A stretch of 64,000 bases of DNA from an uncultured Saprospiraceae bacterium (GTDB lineage: Bacteria; Bacteroidota; Bacteroidia; Chitinophagales; Saprospiraceae). The notes beneath the pieces were generated by a model. That model saw only the letters and a program-made list of their open reading frames with translations. It made no database searches and had not been told where the DNA came from. Position numbers and translations under genes: made by a program. This document shows, in pieces, positions 19,381-27,624 of this stretch (position 1 is its first letter; every line of letters begins with the position of its first letter). The stretch is from assembly GCA_937950315.1 (NCBI GenBank), contig CALFDU010000004.1:1-64000 (forward strand). The letters are read 5' to 3'.

Positions 19381-20172
19381 ATGAGCTTTTTAAAAAAACT
19401 ATTCGGTTCCAACGAAAAATCAAATAAGGTAAACAGGCCTAGCGATAAAATAGAGACTTCTAATACAGGCACAGGAAATGGGCTGCCTGAGCCATATGAT
19501 CAAATTAATGGTCTGACAGATATAAGACGTGAAAATTTATTGATCTGCCTCAATGCTGGGTTCAAACCTTCAAGATCTCTTCCTATGGATTTTGATCGCC
19601 AAATACGACCGGCAATTGAAATCGCCAATCGATTAAATGCGATTAAGGCTCTGGTACTATGGTTAATGGTCCCAGAAGATGGATTGGCAAGTGAAAGAAT
19701 TCTGAATTTCGTAGAGAACAACAATCTTAAAGATTTTATGACTGCTGATGAAAAACCAATTTTAGAATTGGCAAGAGATGACGAACAAGCAAGAAATTCA
19801 ATTGGTTGGAAATTTGAAAACGCTTGGCCTCTTGCATGGTTTTTTGGATACGATACACCAAAAATCGATGGGCAAATGATGACTGGCGAACAAATGCAGG
19901 ACATCTTAATGAATTATTCATGCCCACTTGAAAAAACAACCGAAGAATGGATTCAGAATATTGAGCCGATTACCACCGATGAATTGAAGAAAAAAGAAGA
20001 CTTGTTTTATTGTTTGCACAATGCTGTGAGAAGTGCTCAATTGGGTGGACAAACGGTGCCCAATGGTTTTGATCCAATAGGAAATGGGGGAGTAATCCAT
20101 GAACGAAGACACTCTCTTACTTGGATGTTGCAAAATGGCGTTGCTTGGGAAGACACTGATCTGAGTACATAA
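19381..20172 (+). CDS. DUF4272 domain-containing protein
   Basis: The 263-residue cytoplasmic protein has a low-complexity N-terminus (residues 1-45) followed by the DUF4272 signature: DIRRENLLICLNAGFKPSRS near residue 50, a central ENAWPLAWFFGYDTP near 150, and a C-terminal HERRHSLTWMLQNG followed by WEDTDLST. The invariant Arg pair near the beginning, the W-P-LAW core and the final W(D/E)..DLST are the family hallmarks. No catalytic function is known for DUF4272. There is no signal peptide or membrane helix. The gene is single, with a 246-bp gap to the giant gene upstream, and is convergent with the flavin reductase-like gene 11 bp downstream. Context gives no hint of a pathway. Confidence 0.9.
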   Translation: MSFLKKLFGSNEKSNKVNRPSDKIETSNTGTGNGLPEPYDQINGLTDIRRENLLICLNAGFKPSRSLPMDFDRQIRPAIEIANRLNAIKALVLWLMVPEDGLASERILNFVENNNLKDFMTADEKPILELARDDEQARNSIGWKFENAWPLAWFFGYDTPKIDGQMMTGEQMQDILMNYSCPLEKTTEEWIQNIEPITTDELKKKEDLFYCLHNAVRSAQLGGQTVPNGFDPIGNGGVIHERRHSLTWMLQNGVAWEDTDLST

Positions 20173-20183
20173 CTGTTACTTTG

Positions 20184-21086
20184 CTAATACCGTATCGCCA
20201 TCAACAATTGCAGAGCCACCTCAATCTTTCCAGCTGCAAGAAGGTCCTTGGCCTTATGATAGATGGCATCTTGAAATTTATCAGGCTCGGATTCATAATC
20301 TTTTTTAAGACTGATGTACTCATTGGAAGACTTCATTTTAAACACCTCTTCTTCAGTAGGCAATGCTTCTATATTTCCAAGTCTACCTAGATCATTGGCG
20401 GTAAGGATATGACTCTCGAGCAATTCTTTTGGCAATTGATCCACTCCAATACCAGGTGTAGAAAGTGGCTTAGGTATCTCAAATAAATCTCCATTGGCTC
20501 TTGTATACCAGATACCACCCATACGACCTACTAGATCAAGTTTTTGGGTATCCAACCTTTGCTTTTCGTCCAAATACTCTTTCTTGATATGGATTTTTAC
20601 CACCTTACAAATAACCAAATTACCAGCCGCACCCTGATCGCCGAGCTCAACGACTTCTTGCACTTTACATTCAAAACTTACAGGTGATTCTGCCACTCTT
20701 GGAGTCTTTACAATATCTGATGCGATTTCCGTAAATCCGGCCTTGGTGTATTCATTTACACCCTTTGGGTAGTCGCTGCTCGACAATGACATTTGCTCAA
20801 CCATTGGATAATTGACAATACTTATTGTGCACTCCGCAATATCCTTTACGTTTTGAAGCGTGTGTTTGGTTGTATTGTCTTTTCCTCTTCTCGCTGGAGA
20901 AAAAATCATGATAGGAGGATTGGAGCTGAATACATTGAAAAAACTAAATGGACTCAAGTTTATATTCCCCTCACTATCTATAGTAGTAGCCAATGCAATG
21001 GGCCTTGGGGCTACCGCAGTGAGCAGGTATCCATGTCGCTCTCTGATACTCAGCGTATCCGGATCTAAGGATAAAAATTCTGACAT
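20184..21086 (-). CDS. Flavin reductase-like FMN-binding split-barrel protein
   Basis: The 300-residue protein contains the flavin reductase domain at about residues 10-190. The motifs are APRPIALATTIDSEGNINLS, then SPFSFFNVFSSNPPIMIFSP and RGKDNTTKHTLQNV. The C-terminal part carries SFECKVQEVVELGDQG and WYTRANGDLFEIPKP. This long subgroup (about 300 residues instead of 160-200) is common in Bacteroidota beside aromatic amino-acid degradation genes. It is 25 bp downstream of fumarylacetoacetase on the same strand, so the two are probably co-transcribed. It likely binds FMN and may supply reduced flavin or act as a redox enzyme in tyrosine or homogentisate metabolism. The exact substrate is not known, and neither homogentisate dioxygenase nor HPPD is in the window. 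Confidence 0.85.
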   Translation of the reverse strand: MSEFLSLDPDTLSIRERHGYLLTAVAPRPIALATTIDSEGNINLSPFSFFNVFSSNPPIMIFSPARRGKDNTTKHTLQNVKDIAECTISIVNYPMVEQMSLSSSDYPKGVNEYTKAGFTEIASDIVKTPRVAESPVSFECKVQEVVELGDQGAAGNLVICKVVKIHIKKEYLDEKQRLDTQKLDLVGRMGGIWYTRANGDLFEIPKPLSTPGIGVDQLPKELLESHILTANDLGRLGNIEALPTEEEVFKMKSSNEYISLKKDYESEPDKFQDAIYHKAKDLLAAGKIEVALQLLMAIRY

Positions 21087-21111
21087 AATATTTATTGAGA
21101 CTATTTGTTAT

Positions 21112-22344
21112 TTATAATGCAGGAAGCACTTTTGTTTTTACTTCACCAAATCCAACCCTCATTCCATTCTTCTGTGCATATCCTCTCATGATAACAGTAT
21201 CTTGATCCTTGATAAATTTACGCTCCGAACCATCTTTCAAAGTCAATGATCGCTTTCCAGCGGCTGAAATCTCCAGCATGGAACCATATGATTTCTCATC
21301 CTTACCACTGATCGTTCCAGATGCCATCATATCACCCACTTTTACATTGCACCCATTGACGGTATGGTGCGCTAGTTGCTGCGCCATATTCCAATACATG
21401 TATTTAAAGTTGGATTCTGAAACGATATTTTCTTCACCGCCCTCAGGCTGAATAATTACTTGAAGATTGATATCAATATTTCTTTCTCCTTCGTATTGTA
21501 GGTAGGGTAGTACGCTAGGCGTCTGCTCTGGTCCTGCAACATGAAATGGTGCCAATGCTTCCAACGTAACAACCCAAGGCGATACACTAGATGCAAAGTT
21601 TTTTCCTAAGAATGGCCCAAGCGGTACATATTCCCATTTCTGGATATCTCTCGCAGACCAATCATTAAAAAGCACCTTGCCAAAAATATAGTCGTCTGCT
21701 TTGTCTGTTGTTATATTCGATCCTAGTGGAGTGTCCTTACCTATAATAAACCCCATCTCCAATTCAAAATCCAATAATTTACACGGCCCGAAAACTGGAT
21801 CACTATCCGCTGGCTTCTGCTGACCTTTCGGCCTATGAATATTCGTACCACTAATGATGATGGATGATGCCCTTCCATGATAACCCACAGGCAAATGCCT
21901 CCAGTTAGGAAGAAGCGCGTTTTCAGGATCTCTAAAAAGTTTACCCAAATTGGTGGCATGTTCAATACTACTATAAAAGTCTGTATAATCGCCTATCTGC
22001 ACAGGTAGGTGCATCACTACAGAGGATTGATCGAGGAAGATAGAGTCATTGTCTTTCAACATTGACCCCTCATCACAAAGACTTTTTTGAAGTGTTAATC
22101 TCACTTTGTTTGTAGTCTCTTTTCCTAAGGCGATAAAGTCATTTAAGAATGGGGCATCCCAGACACTTGCATCAATATTCAATGAATCAAAAAGTCCAGT
22201 TTTTGCAACAGCCCTTAAATCAATCAATTGGTCTCCGATTGCCGAGGCCAATCTCGGAGCAGAATCTCCAATTGAAAATACGCCAAATGGAATATTGTAA
22301 ATTGAAAAATCTGAATCTTCAGCATATGTTATCCATGATTTCAT
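21112..22344 (-). CDS. fahA: Fumarylacetoacetase
   Basis: The 410-residue enzyme hydrolyses 4-fumarylacetoacetate to fumarate and acetoacetate, the last step of tyrosine and homogentisate catabolism. The N-terminal domain (residues 1-115) is the FAH-specific SH3-like barrel. The catalytic domain follows with YTDFYSSIEHATNLGKLFRD (Asp122 metal ligand, His129 general base) and VGYHGRASSI. The metal-binding LDFELEMGF supplies Glu194 and Glu196, and NDWSARDIQKWEYVPLG supplies Asp228. All residues known to bind the metal and act in mammalian FAH are present. Its ATG overlaps the stop of the upstream small membrane protein gene by 4 bp (ATGA), and a flavin reductase-like gene follows after 25 bp, so the three form an operon. 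Confidence 0.97.
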   Translation of the reverse strand: MKSWITYAEDSDFSIYNIPFGVFSIGDSAPRLASAIGDQLIDLRAVAKTGLFDSLNIDASVWDAPFLNDFIALGKETTNKVRLTLQKSLCDEGSMLKDNDSIFLDQSSVVMHLPVQIGDYTDFYSSIEHATNLGKLFRDPENALLPNWRHLPVGYHGRASSIIISGTNIHRPKGQQKPADSDPVFGPCKLLDFELEMGFIIGKDTPLGSNITTDKADDYIFGKVLFNDWSARDIQKWEYVPLGPFLGKNFASSVSPWVVTLEALAPFHVAGPEQTPSVLPYLQYEGERNIDINLQVIIQPEGGEENIVSESNFKYMYWNMAQQLAHHTVNGCNVKVGDMMASGTISGKDEKSYGSMLEISAAGKRSLTLKDGSERKFIKDQDTVIMRGYAQKNGMRVGFGEVKTKVLPAL

Positions 22345-22631
22345 GTATTCCTTTTTTTAGACTTACCTGTCATCCTTTTCCACATCTTCTTTTCGTATTC
22401 CCAGAAAAATTTAAACTGGCCAAAGATGAATCCGTAGATCAATAAAAATAGATTGTAAATTGGTAATATCAATACATAATAGAGTATCGTAAACATCAAA
22501 GGTTGCTCACCATTTTCCGTGAAAAGACTCACAACCGGTTTCTTTAAAAACATGATTGTAGTTCCAGTGCAAGCAAACACAATGAGGATAAGAATAAGTT
22601 TCTGGGCATTCACTCCCCACTTATCCTGCAA
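22341..22631 (-). CDS. Small two-helix membrane protein, DUF6787-like
   Basis: The 96-residue protein has two hydrophobic helices (about residues 9-30 and 44-68) and a basic C-terminus (KKMWKRMTGKSKKRNT). The pattern DKWGV at the start and FGQFKFFWEYEKKMWKR near the end matches my recollection of the DUF6787 family of Bacteroidota. The start is a TTG. The frame stays open for only 13 codons further upstream without ATG, GTG or TTG, and the family normally begins at this point, which supports the TTG. The stop overlaps the fumarylacetoacetase start by 4 bp. The function is unknown; the coupling suggests only co-expression with the catabolic enzyme. Confidence 0.75.
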   Translation of the reverse strand: MQDKWGVNAQKLILILIVFACTGTTIMFLKKPVVSLFTENGEQPLMFTILYYVLILPIYNLFLLIYGFIFGQFKFFWEYEKKMWKRMTGKSKKRNT

Positions 22632-22704
22632 CCGGTGAAACCAGCCTTTTTTGTTGTTTTCGATGACTCTTTATTTTTGGTTAATGCCCCAAATGTAAGG
22701 ATTT

Positions 22705-23664
22705 CTATTCCACTTTTAGGATTTCAGTTTTTCTGATTTCATTATTCCACAGTACAACATAATATAACCCTGTATTTAAAGCATTTAGCTTGATTTCCGA
22801 GGAGCCAATTTCTTGTCCTTGCAATACTTTTCTTCCCATTTGGTCAATAATTTCGTATTGAAACGCCTCTGTAAAACCTTCAACTGTAATAACGTCTGTT
22901 GCTGGATTTGGATACGTTTTTATAGGATTTTCATCAAATATTGCTACCGAACTTGTTCCATCTGTACTCTCAAGTTTATCAACACAGAAGTAGGCTGGAG
23001 TGTTCATCCCATAGACGCCATTATCTGTTGAAGATAGACTAAACAATAAATTATCAAGTTCGCCCAAGCTCGTCAGATCAACGTATGTCCATTCATCAAT
23101 GATATAATCCAAAGTATTGTCCTCAAAACGATAGTCAGCCAAGAAAAAGTTGATGCTATCAAGCGTAACTTCACCATTTCTTGTTCCCTTAATGGTAAGT
23201 AAAAAGTAATCTGGATCATCTCCTGTTGCTCCTCCAAACTTCTTAGAGAAAGCATCACCATCTTGCATGCTTAAAAATGCATAAGTACTATTGGTGATGT
23301 ACATTCCTCTCATTGCTTTCCCTTCAGCTTCACCTATCAAGTCAACATTGTTGGCTCCAAATGAAAAAGAAGTTGCATAATTGGGCGAACCATCTTGACC
23401 AATACCAGTAATGGCACTGTACTGATTTCCAAATCCTGGTGTTGTATTGTCTGTTACATTTGAAATTGCCCATCCTGACCATGAAGAATATGCCGTATTA
23501 AAATTGTTAGGGAAGAACAGGTTCCCACTTGTAAATCCTCCTGATCCATCACTGCCGTTTAAAAACCCAGTATCATCAATATCGAATTCTTCAAAATCAG
23601 ATACAGTTTGTGCGCTTAATCCAAAGCCGGCAAATAACATAATGGCAAGTAAAACTTTTTTCAT
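22705..23664 (-). CDS. DUF4465 protein with T9SS type A sorting domain, putative cobalamin-binding
   Basis: The 319-residue protein has a signal peptide (MKKVLLAIMLFAGFGLSA). A DUF4465 domain spans about residues 25-235 (FLNGSDGSGGFTSGNLFFPN, then WSGWAISNVTDNTTPGFGNQ). A type A sorting domain occupies about 245-319 (IKTYPNPATDVITVEG, then GLYYVVLWNNEIRKTEILKV). It follows the TonB receptor gene by 5 bp under a cobalamin riboswitch. From memory, DUF4465 lipoproteins of gut Bacteroides (BtuH) bind vitamin B12 at the surface beside BtuB. The match in domain and context makes the same role likely here, but with T9SS export in place of a lipid anchor. Binding itself is inferred. Confidence 0.88.
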   Translation of the reverse strand: MKKVLLAIMLFAGFGLSAQTVSDFEEFDIDDTGFLNGSDGSGGFTSGNLFFPNNFNTAYSSWSGWAISNVTDNTTPGFGNQYSAITGIGQDGSPNYATSFSFGANNVDLIGEAEGKAMRGMYITNSTYAFLSMQDGDAFSKKFGGATGDDPDYFLLTIKGTRNGEVTLDSINFFLADYRFEDNTLDYIIDEWTYVDLTSLGELDNLLFSLSSTDNGVYGMNTPAYFCVDKLESTDGTSSVAIFDENPIKTYPNPATDVITVEGFTEAFQYEIIDQMGRKVLQGQEIGSSEIKLNALNTGLYYVVLWNNEIRKTEILKVE

Positions 23665-23669
23665 TTCTT

Positions 23670-25553
23670 TTATTTCTGTTTATATAAAGTAAAATTTATT
23701 CCTAATTGAAAGTTGATTCCAGGCATAGGCCTTCGCTCAATTACCACATAATTTTTATTCCATACATTCTGTATTTGAACAAAATAATTGAGGTGTGTAT
23801 TTTTTAATTTCATGACATAACTGCCCCTCACATTGCCTAAGTGATAGGAAGGTATAACTTCGTTGATTCCTTGATTGACTCCTGTGAATAGATGTTGGTA
23901 GTTCAACATAAGTTTGTTGTAAGCATATCCTATCTGGGCGCTGACTTGATGAACCGGAGTGTATATCAACTGCTCTCCTTTTTCGATTTTTGGCAAGGAA
24001 AGGGTCACCTGATTGGTAGACTTTATAAAGTTGTAATTTGTACTCAATTCAAGTTTAGAATTACCTTTTGTAATATGGTACTTGACACTGGCTTCAAGTC
24101 CGCGACTCCACACATCTCTAAGATTCTTAGCTGTCCAAAAGTTGAATTCATCGGATGGGGACCATATAATCCAATTTTTAATGTTTCGATTGAACCCTGT
24201 CAATTCAAACGTAAAGTTGTTCTGAGCCAATTGTTTTTGATATTTTATTCCAAGTTCTTCACTCCACCCACTTTCAGGAAGTAGATTTTCATTTCCTCCT
24301 GGCATCCAATGCTTATCATTCAATGTAGCCAATCGATAATTTCTAGATATTTTACTTCTGAGTTTTAAATTTAGGTTGATGTCATATTCTACTCCTACAC
24401 TTGGTGTCAAAGGAATCCATAATCCATCAACCAGTTCTTCTCTCAGTGATGCCAATACTGTCAGCTGCTTTAATCTAAGTTGATATGAAAGCCAAAAACC
24501 GACTTTTGTCTCAGCGATTCGTGAGTCAAAGCCATTGGTTTTTGCTCCAGTCTCAACCAGTGTAACACCAAAATTGAATTCTTGATTTTGCTTGTAGGAT
24601 ATACTATGACCGATTTCACCAAACCATTGGGTGAATTCATTGATACTCACAAGGTTGATAATCGGATCTACAAATTGTTGTAGCTCATCCAATACCGCTA
24701 GTTTCACTTTGGTTTTGTGATTATCAGAAACTCTATTCCAGTCAATTAGCAATCGATTGGCTTCATCTTCTTGATAAGATTCATTAAAGTTTTGTGTAAG
24801 GGTAGGAGGTATTTCCTTCTTTGATTTTTGCCACCAATAATGAGCATTAATATATTGTTTTTCATTGATGGTAAAGTAAACATCTTGATTGATGTTAAGT
24901 GTGTTAAATGCTGCATTGGTCAGTTCTATGCTTGGGCTAGATGGAGCAACTTCATATGGGAAATTGTTCTCAGCTACTGTGCGCGAGATTTTTGTTTTTC
25001 CATAATATCCTTTGTCACCATAGCCAAGCGTTAATCCAGTTGTTAGATTACCGAATGACCCTACCTGGACATGACCTTTGGCAAAAGTTTTTGTGTCTAA
25101 CTTGTTTTCAAGATTGATAACACCTCCGATGGCTCCTGAACCCCATAAAGCAGAGTTGCCGCCTTTCTGTACATCAATACTTTCCAATGATTGAATTGGG
25201 ATCAATGAAAAGTCCAATAAACCCAGGGTCGGGCTCTGTAACGGAACACCATTCCATAACAATAAAGTGTGTCCTGCCGAACCTCCTCGAATAGAACTGG
25301 TTCCTAAACTATTAGAACCATAACTTTTAATGTACAAGCCCCCAGCTAGATTAAGGAGACTGGTTAGGTCAGTGGTGATAGGTAAATTGCCTTGGTAGAT
25401 TTGGTCTTTTTTACCACCAATATTTTTACCCCTGATGCTTGATTCACTTATTTCTATTTCTTGAATCAATAGGCTGGTATCCACTTGGCCATGCAGCCGA
25501 ATTTGTGCGAATAGCACAAAGTAAATCCCGATAAGAAAATGTATTTTTTTCAT
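23670..25553 (-). CDS. BtuB-like TonB-dependent receptor, probable cobalamin transporter
   Basis: The 627-residue outer-membrane receptor has a signal peptide (cleavage near LHGQ) and a short TonB-box-like segment around residues 28-35. The plug domain at about 40-150 carries SSIRGGSAGHTLLLWNGVPL, then IDVQKGGNSALWGSGAIGGV. A 22-strand-type barrel ends in an aromatic-rich C-terminus (GINFQLGINFTLYKQK). Its length is close to E. coli BtuB (about 600 residues). It lies directly behind a cobalamin riboswitch, which strongly indicates import of B12 or another corrinoid. The next gene encodes a DUF4465 protein. No BtuCDF inner-membrane ABC transporter is in the window, so that step must be encoded elsewhere. 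Confidence 0.92.
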   Translation of the reverse strand: MKKIHFLIGIYFVLFAQIRLHGQVDTSLLIQEIEISESSIRGKNIGGKKDQIYQGNLPITTDLTSLLNLAGGLYIKSYGSNSLGTSSIRGGSAGHTLLLWNGVPLQSPTLGLLDFSLIPIQSLESIDVQKGGNSALWGSGAIGGVINLENKLDTKTFAKGHVQVGSFGNLTTGLTLGYGDKGYYGKTKISRTVAENNFPYEVAPSSPSIELTNAAFNTLNINQDVYFTINEKQYINAHYWWQKSKKEIPPTLTQNFNESYQEDEANRLLIDWNRVSDNHKTKVKLAVLDELQQFVDPIINLVSINEFTQWFGEIGHSISYKQNQEFNFGVTLVETGAKTNGFDSRIAETKVGFWLSYQLRLKQLTVLASLREELVDGLWIPLTPSVGVEYDINLNLKLRSKISRNYRLATLNDKHWMPGGNENLLPESGWSEELGIKYQKQLAQNNFTFELTGFNRNIKNWIIWSPSDEFNFWTAKNLRDVWSRGLEASVKYHITKGNSKLELSTNYNFIKSTNQVTLSLPKIEKGEQLIYTPVHQVSAQIGYAYNKLMLNYQHLFTGVNQGINEVIPSYHLGNVRGSYVMKLKNTHLNYFVQIQNVWNKNYVVIERRPMPGINFQLGINFTLYKQK

Positions 25554-25587
25554 TCTGCCTATTCAAGAAAAGTATATATAGGCAGCC

Positions 25588-25611
25588 ATAGAAGCAAACG
25601 TGTGCTTCTAT
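25588..25611 (-). promoter_or_regulatory. Perfect 9-bp hairpin between riboswitch and btuB-like start
   Basis: Arms 25588-25596 and 25603-25611 are exact reverse complements around a 6-nt loop, 35-58 nt before the start codon at 25553. There is no T-run after it, so it is not an intrinsic terminator. It may be part of the riboswitch expression platform. Confidence 0.55.
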
Positions 25612-25654
25612 ACCCACCGATCTTTTCCTCCGAAAGTGGTGACTTAATAATACT

Positions 25655-25812
25655 GTATTGGCAGGTCTTCTGGCTCGTTTTACTTCTGCGCCTTCCCATC
25701 ATAAATGACAGTGGCAATATTTGCGGAAGCTTAAAAAAACTTACAGCAGCGGGGACTGCTCCGGATTTTCACCGGATTCCCTTTTAAGGCCTACACTTCT
25801 GTAGGACACCAT
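25655..25812 (-). promoter_or_regulatory. Cobalamin riboswitch
   Basis: Read on the minus strand, the region contains the complete B12 box AGCCAGAAGACCTGCC (25660-25675). It also contains the GCCACTG element, the conserved core GGGAATCCGGTG (ending near 25770) and the GCAGTCCCCGC region (about 25747-25760). A P2-type hairpin CCTACA/TGTAGG lies at 25790-25805. The order and spacing match the class of AdoCbl-binding riboswitches. It sits about 100 nt upstream of the TonB receptor gene and is expected to switch it off when cobalamin is plentiful. A near-consensus -7 box (TAATATTG, 25822-25829) lies just upstream of it. Confidence 0.95.
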
Positions 25813-25871
25813 TACACACCACAATATTACGAATACATTGCTTAAACTGACATACTTCTTAAGATTATTTA

Positions 25872-26639
25872 ATGTCAGCCAAATGTATAAAACCTAATAT
25901 GGTCGAAAATCGTTTAATACATATGACAAGTACCACTTTCAATCTCAATGGGATTACCTGCGATGGTTGTGTATCCACCCTACATAACTTATTCTCTGCA
26001 ATGGAGGGTGTTTATGAAGTTGATATCAACAGAGAGAATGGGGAAGTGGAGATAATTGCAGCTAATGAAGTAAGTAATTCTAGTATCGAAAATGTATTAA
26101 ATGGGTATCCCAAGTATTCGATACAACAAACTACAAAAGGTACAGAAGAAGTGAATGGTTCATCAATAGAATCTTTCAAGCCTTTGATCATTATTGTTTC
26201 TTTTATTCTTCTTTTGGTGGCAATGTCTCAGGTTACACAGGGTTATTTTGATTGGAGAGAAAGCATGCGCTTGTTTATGGGAGGATTTTTTATAGCCTTT
26301 TCGTTTTTTAAGTTTCTCGACTTGAAAGGATTTGCGCAAGCGTATAGTTCTTATGACATCGTCTCTCAAAAATGGGTCGGATGGGCGTACTTGTATCCTT
26401 TCATAGAGCTGTCACTTGGATTGATGTTTCTATTCAATTTATTCCCTTTCTATGCCAACTTGTGTACATTGGTAGTTTTGTCAGTCAGCAGTGTAGGAGT
26501 AATACGATCTGTAAGATCAAACCAGAAAATAAAATGCGCTTGCCTAGGAACGGGCTTTAATCTTCCGATGACCACTGTAACGATTATTGAAGACCTAAGT
26601 ATGGTCGTGATGTCGACGATAATGCTTTCTTCAATGTAG
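25872..26639 (+). CDS. HMA domain fused to MauE/DoxX-like membrane domain
   Basis: The 255-residue protein begins with an HMA ferredoxin-like metal-binding domain (about residues 18-85) containing GITCDGCV, the GMTCxxC copper or heavy-metal motif with Met replaced by Ile. After a short linker come four hydrophobic helices (about 100-250) matching the MauE/DoxX redox-membrane family, with the cysteine motif IKCACLGTGFNLPM. The ATG at 25872 is one of three possible starts; those at 25899 and 25923 would remove up to 17 residues and the last places the HMA domain almost at the N-terminus. It is divergent from the B12 unit. The combination suggests transfer of a metal ion or reducing equivalents across the inner membrane. 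The substrate metal is unknown. Confidence 0.82.
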   Translation: MSAKCIKPNMVENRLIHMTSTTFNLNGITCDGCVSTLHNLFSAMEGVYEVDINRENGEVEIIAANEVSNSSIENVLNGYPKYSIQQTTKGTEEVNGSSIESFKPLIIIVSFILLLVAMSQVTQGYFDWRESMRLFMGGFFIAFSFFKFLDLKGFAQAYSSYDIVSQKWVGWAYLYPFIELSLGLMFLFNLFPFYANLCTLVVLSVSSVGVIRSVRSNQKIKCACLGTGFNLPMTTVTIIEDLSMVVMSTIMLSSM

Positions 26640-26697
26640 GCCCATTTTTTAGAAAATTTGTATCTTTATCTTCGCTTTAAATGCAAGCATTAGAAAG

Positions 26698-27399
26698 GTG
26701 ATACTTTCTGTTCAAAACGGTTCTTTGAGGATATTAGTTACCAAAAATATTACCCCCAATCATCTGCGCCTTATTATGGATGCCGAGCTACAGTTTGAAA
26801 TAAAAACTGCAGTAGAATATGGTATTGAGTTTAATACAAACGAAGTAATTCAGACCATCAAAGAAAAAAGCGCATGGTTGTTTACATCCGTAAACGCAGT
26901 AAAATCGATCTATCCGATTCTAGTCAAGTACCAAAATAAATTTGAACAAAAGATTTATTGTGTTGGGAAACAAAGCATGAATCTTCTTACCGAATTAGGT
27001 TATTATTCTGTCCGGATGTACGAAAATGAAAAAGATCTTAAGGAAACATTTAATTGGAATGAAGCTCAGAGGTTGACTTATTTTTGCAACAACAACAGCA
27101 ATAATATCATACCCAAACCAACAGGAAAAGACCAAATAACCGTAAAATTTGTCCAAGTGTACAAGACAACCTTACTTAAACCCATAGTAGAGAACAACCA
27201 TTTTAACTATGTACTATATTTTAGTCCATTAGGTGTAAAGAGTATTTTAACCAAAAATCAGCATTTGATTAGTGTTCCTGCAATTTGCTCAGGCCCTACA
27301 ACTCTCAAAGCCTTGAAAGGATTTGGCGTAAAAAAATGTATTGTCCCCGACAGTCCAAAGCTCAAATCGATGGTAGAATACATCTTAAATCATCGATAA
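26698..27399 (+). CDS. hemD: Uroporphyrinogen-III synthase-like protein
   Basis: The 233-residue protein shows the bilobed HEM4 pattern. A first lobe has AWLFTSVNAVKSIYPIL and YCVGKQSMNLLTELGY, and a second lobe has YVLYFSPLGVKSIL, then ICSGPTTLKALKGFGVKKCI. Uroporphyrinogen-III synthase cyclises hydroxymethylbilane to uroporphyrinogen III, the precursor of haem, sirohaem and corrinoids. HemD is poorly conserved in sequence, so the family call rests on these fold signatures. The start is a GTG at 26698; the next in-frame Met is 27 codons in and would remove the first strand. It lies 58 bp after the HMA-MauE gene on the same strand, and no other haem gene is close. Confidence 0.82.
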   Translation: MILSVQNGSLRILVTKNITPNHLRLIMDAELQFEIKTAVEYGIEFNTNEVIQTIKEKSAWLFTSVNAVKSIYPILVKYQNKFEQKIYCVGKQSMNLLTELGYYSVRMYENEKDLKETFNWNEAQRLTYFCNNNSNNIIPKPTGKDQITVKFVQVYKTTLLKPIVENNHFNYVLYFSPLGVKSILTKNQHLISVPAICSGPTTLKALKGFGVKKCIVPDSPKLKSMVEYILNHR

Positions 27400-27624
27400 A
27401 AGGCAAATTCAAGACTTTTGCGACATTTTTCGTTAAAAAACCACTTATAATGGGACGAAAGACCATCTTTTGAAGTTTTAAAAGTGATAGATGAGATTAA
27501 CGGATATCTCTAAGATATCCTTACCTTAGATCATGTCTTATTTCTCGATTTATTACAAAAAAGCTTGTAATTATTGAGTATTGAGAAATTCCTAAGGGAG
27601 GAATAAAAATTAGATTTACTGACT
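27400..27624. other. Intergenic region with perfect 8-bp hairpin
   Basis: The gap holds a perfect palindromic hairpin GGATATCT/AGATATCC at 27502-27520 with a 3-nt loop and no T-run. It could be an operator or weak structure upstream of the gene at 27625. A GGGAGGAA stretch lies 20-30 nt before that start codon. Confidence 0.4.

Noticed and set aside
22632-22670. Upstream extension of the small membrane protein to an ATC or GTC codon
   Set aside because: The 13 extra codons look translatable, but family members begin at the KxxWGV segment and no standard start codon is present.
27502-27520. Hairpin as terminator of the hemD-like gene
   Set aside because: No T-run follows and it lies over 100 nt after the stop codon.
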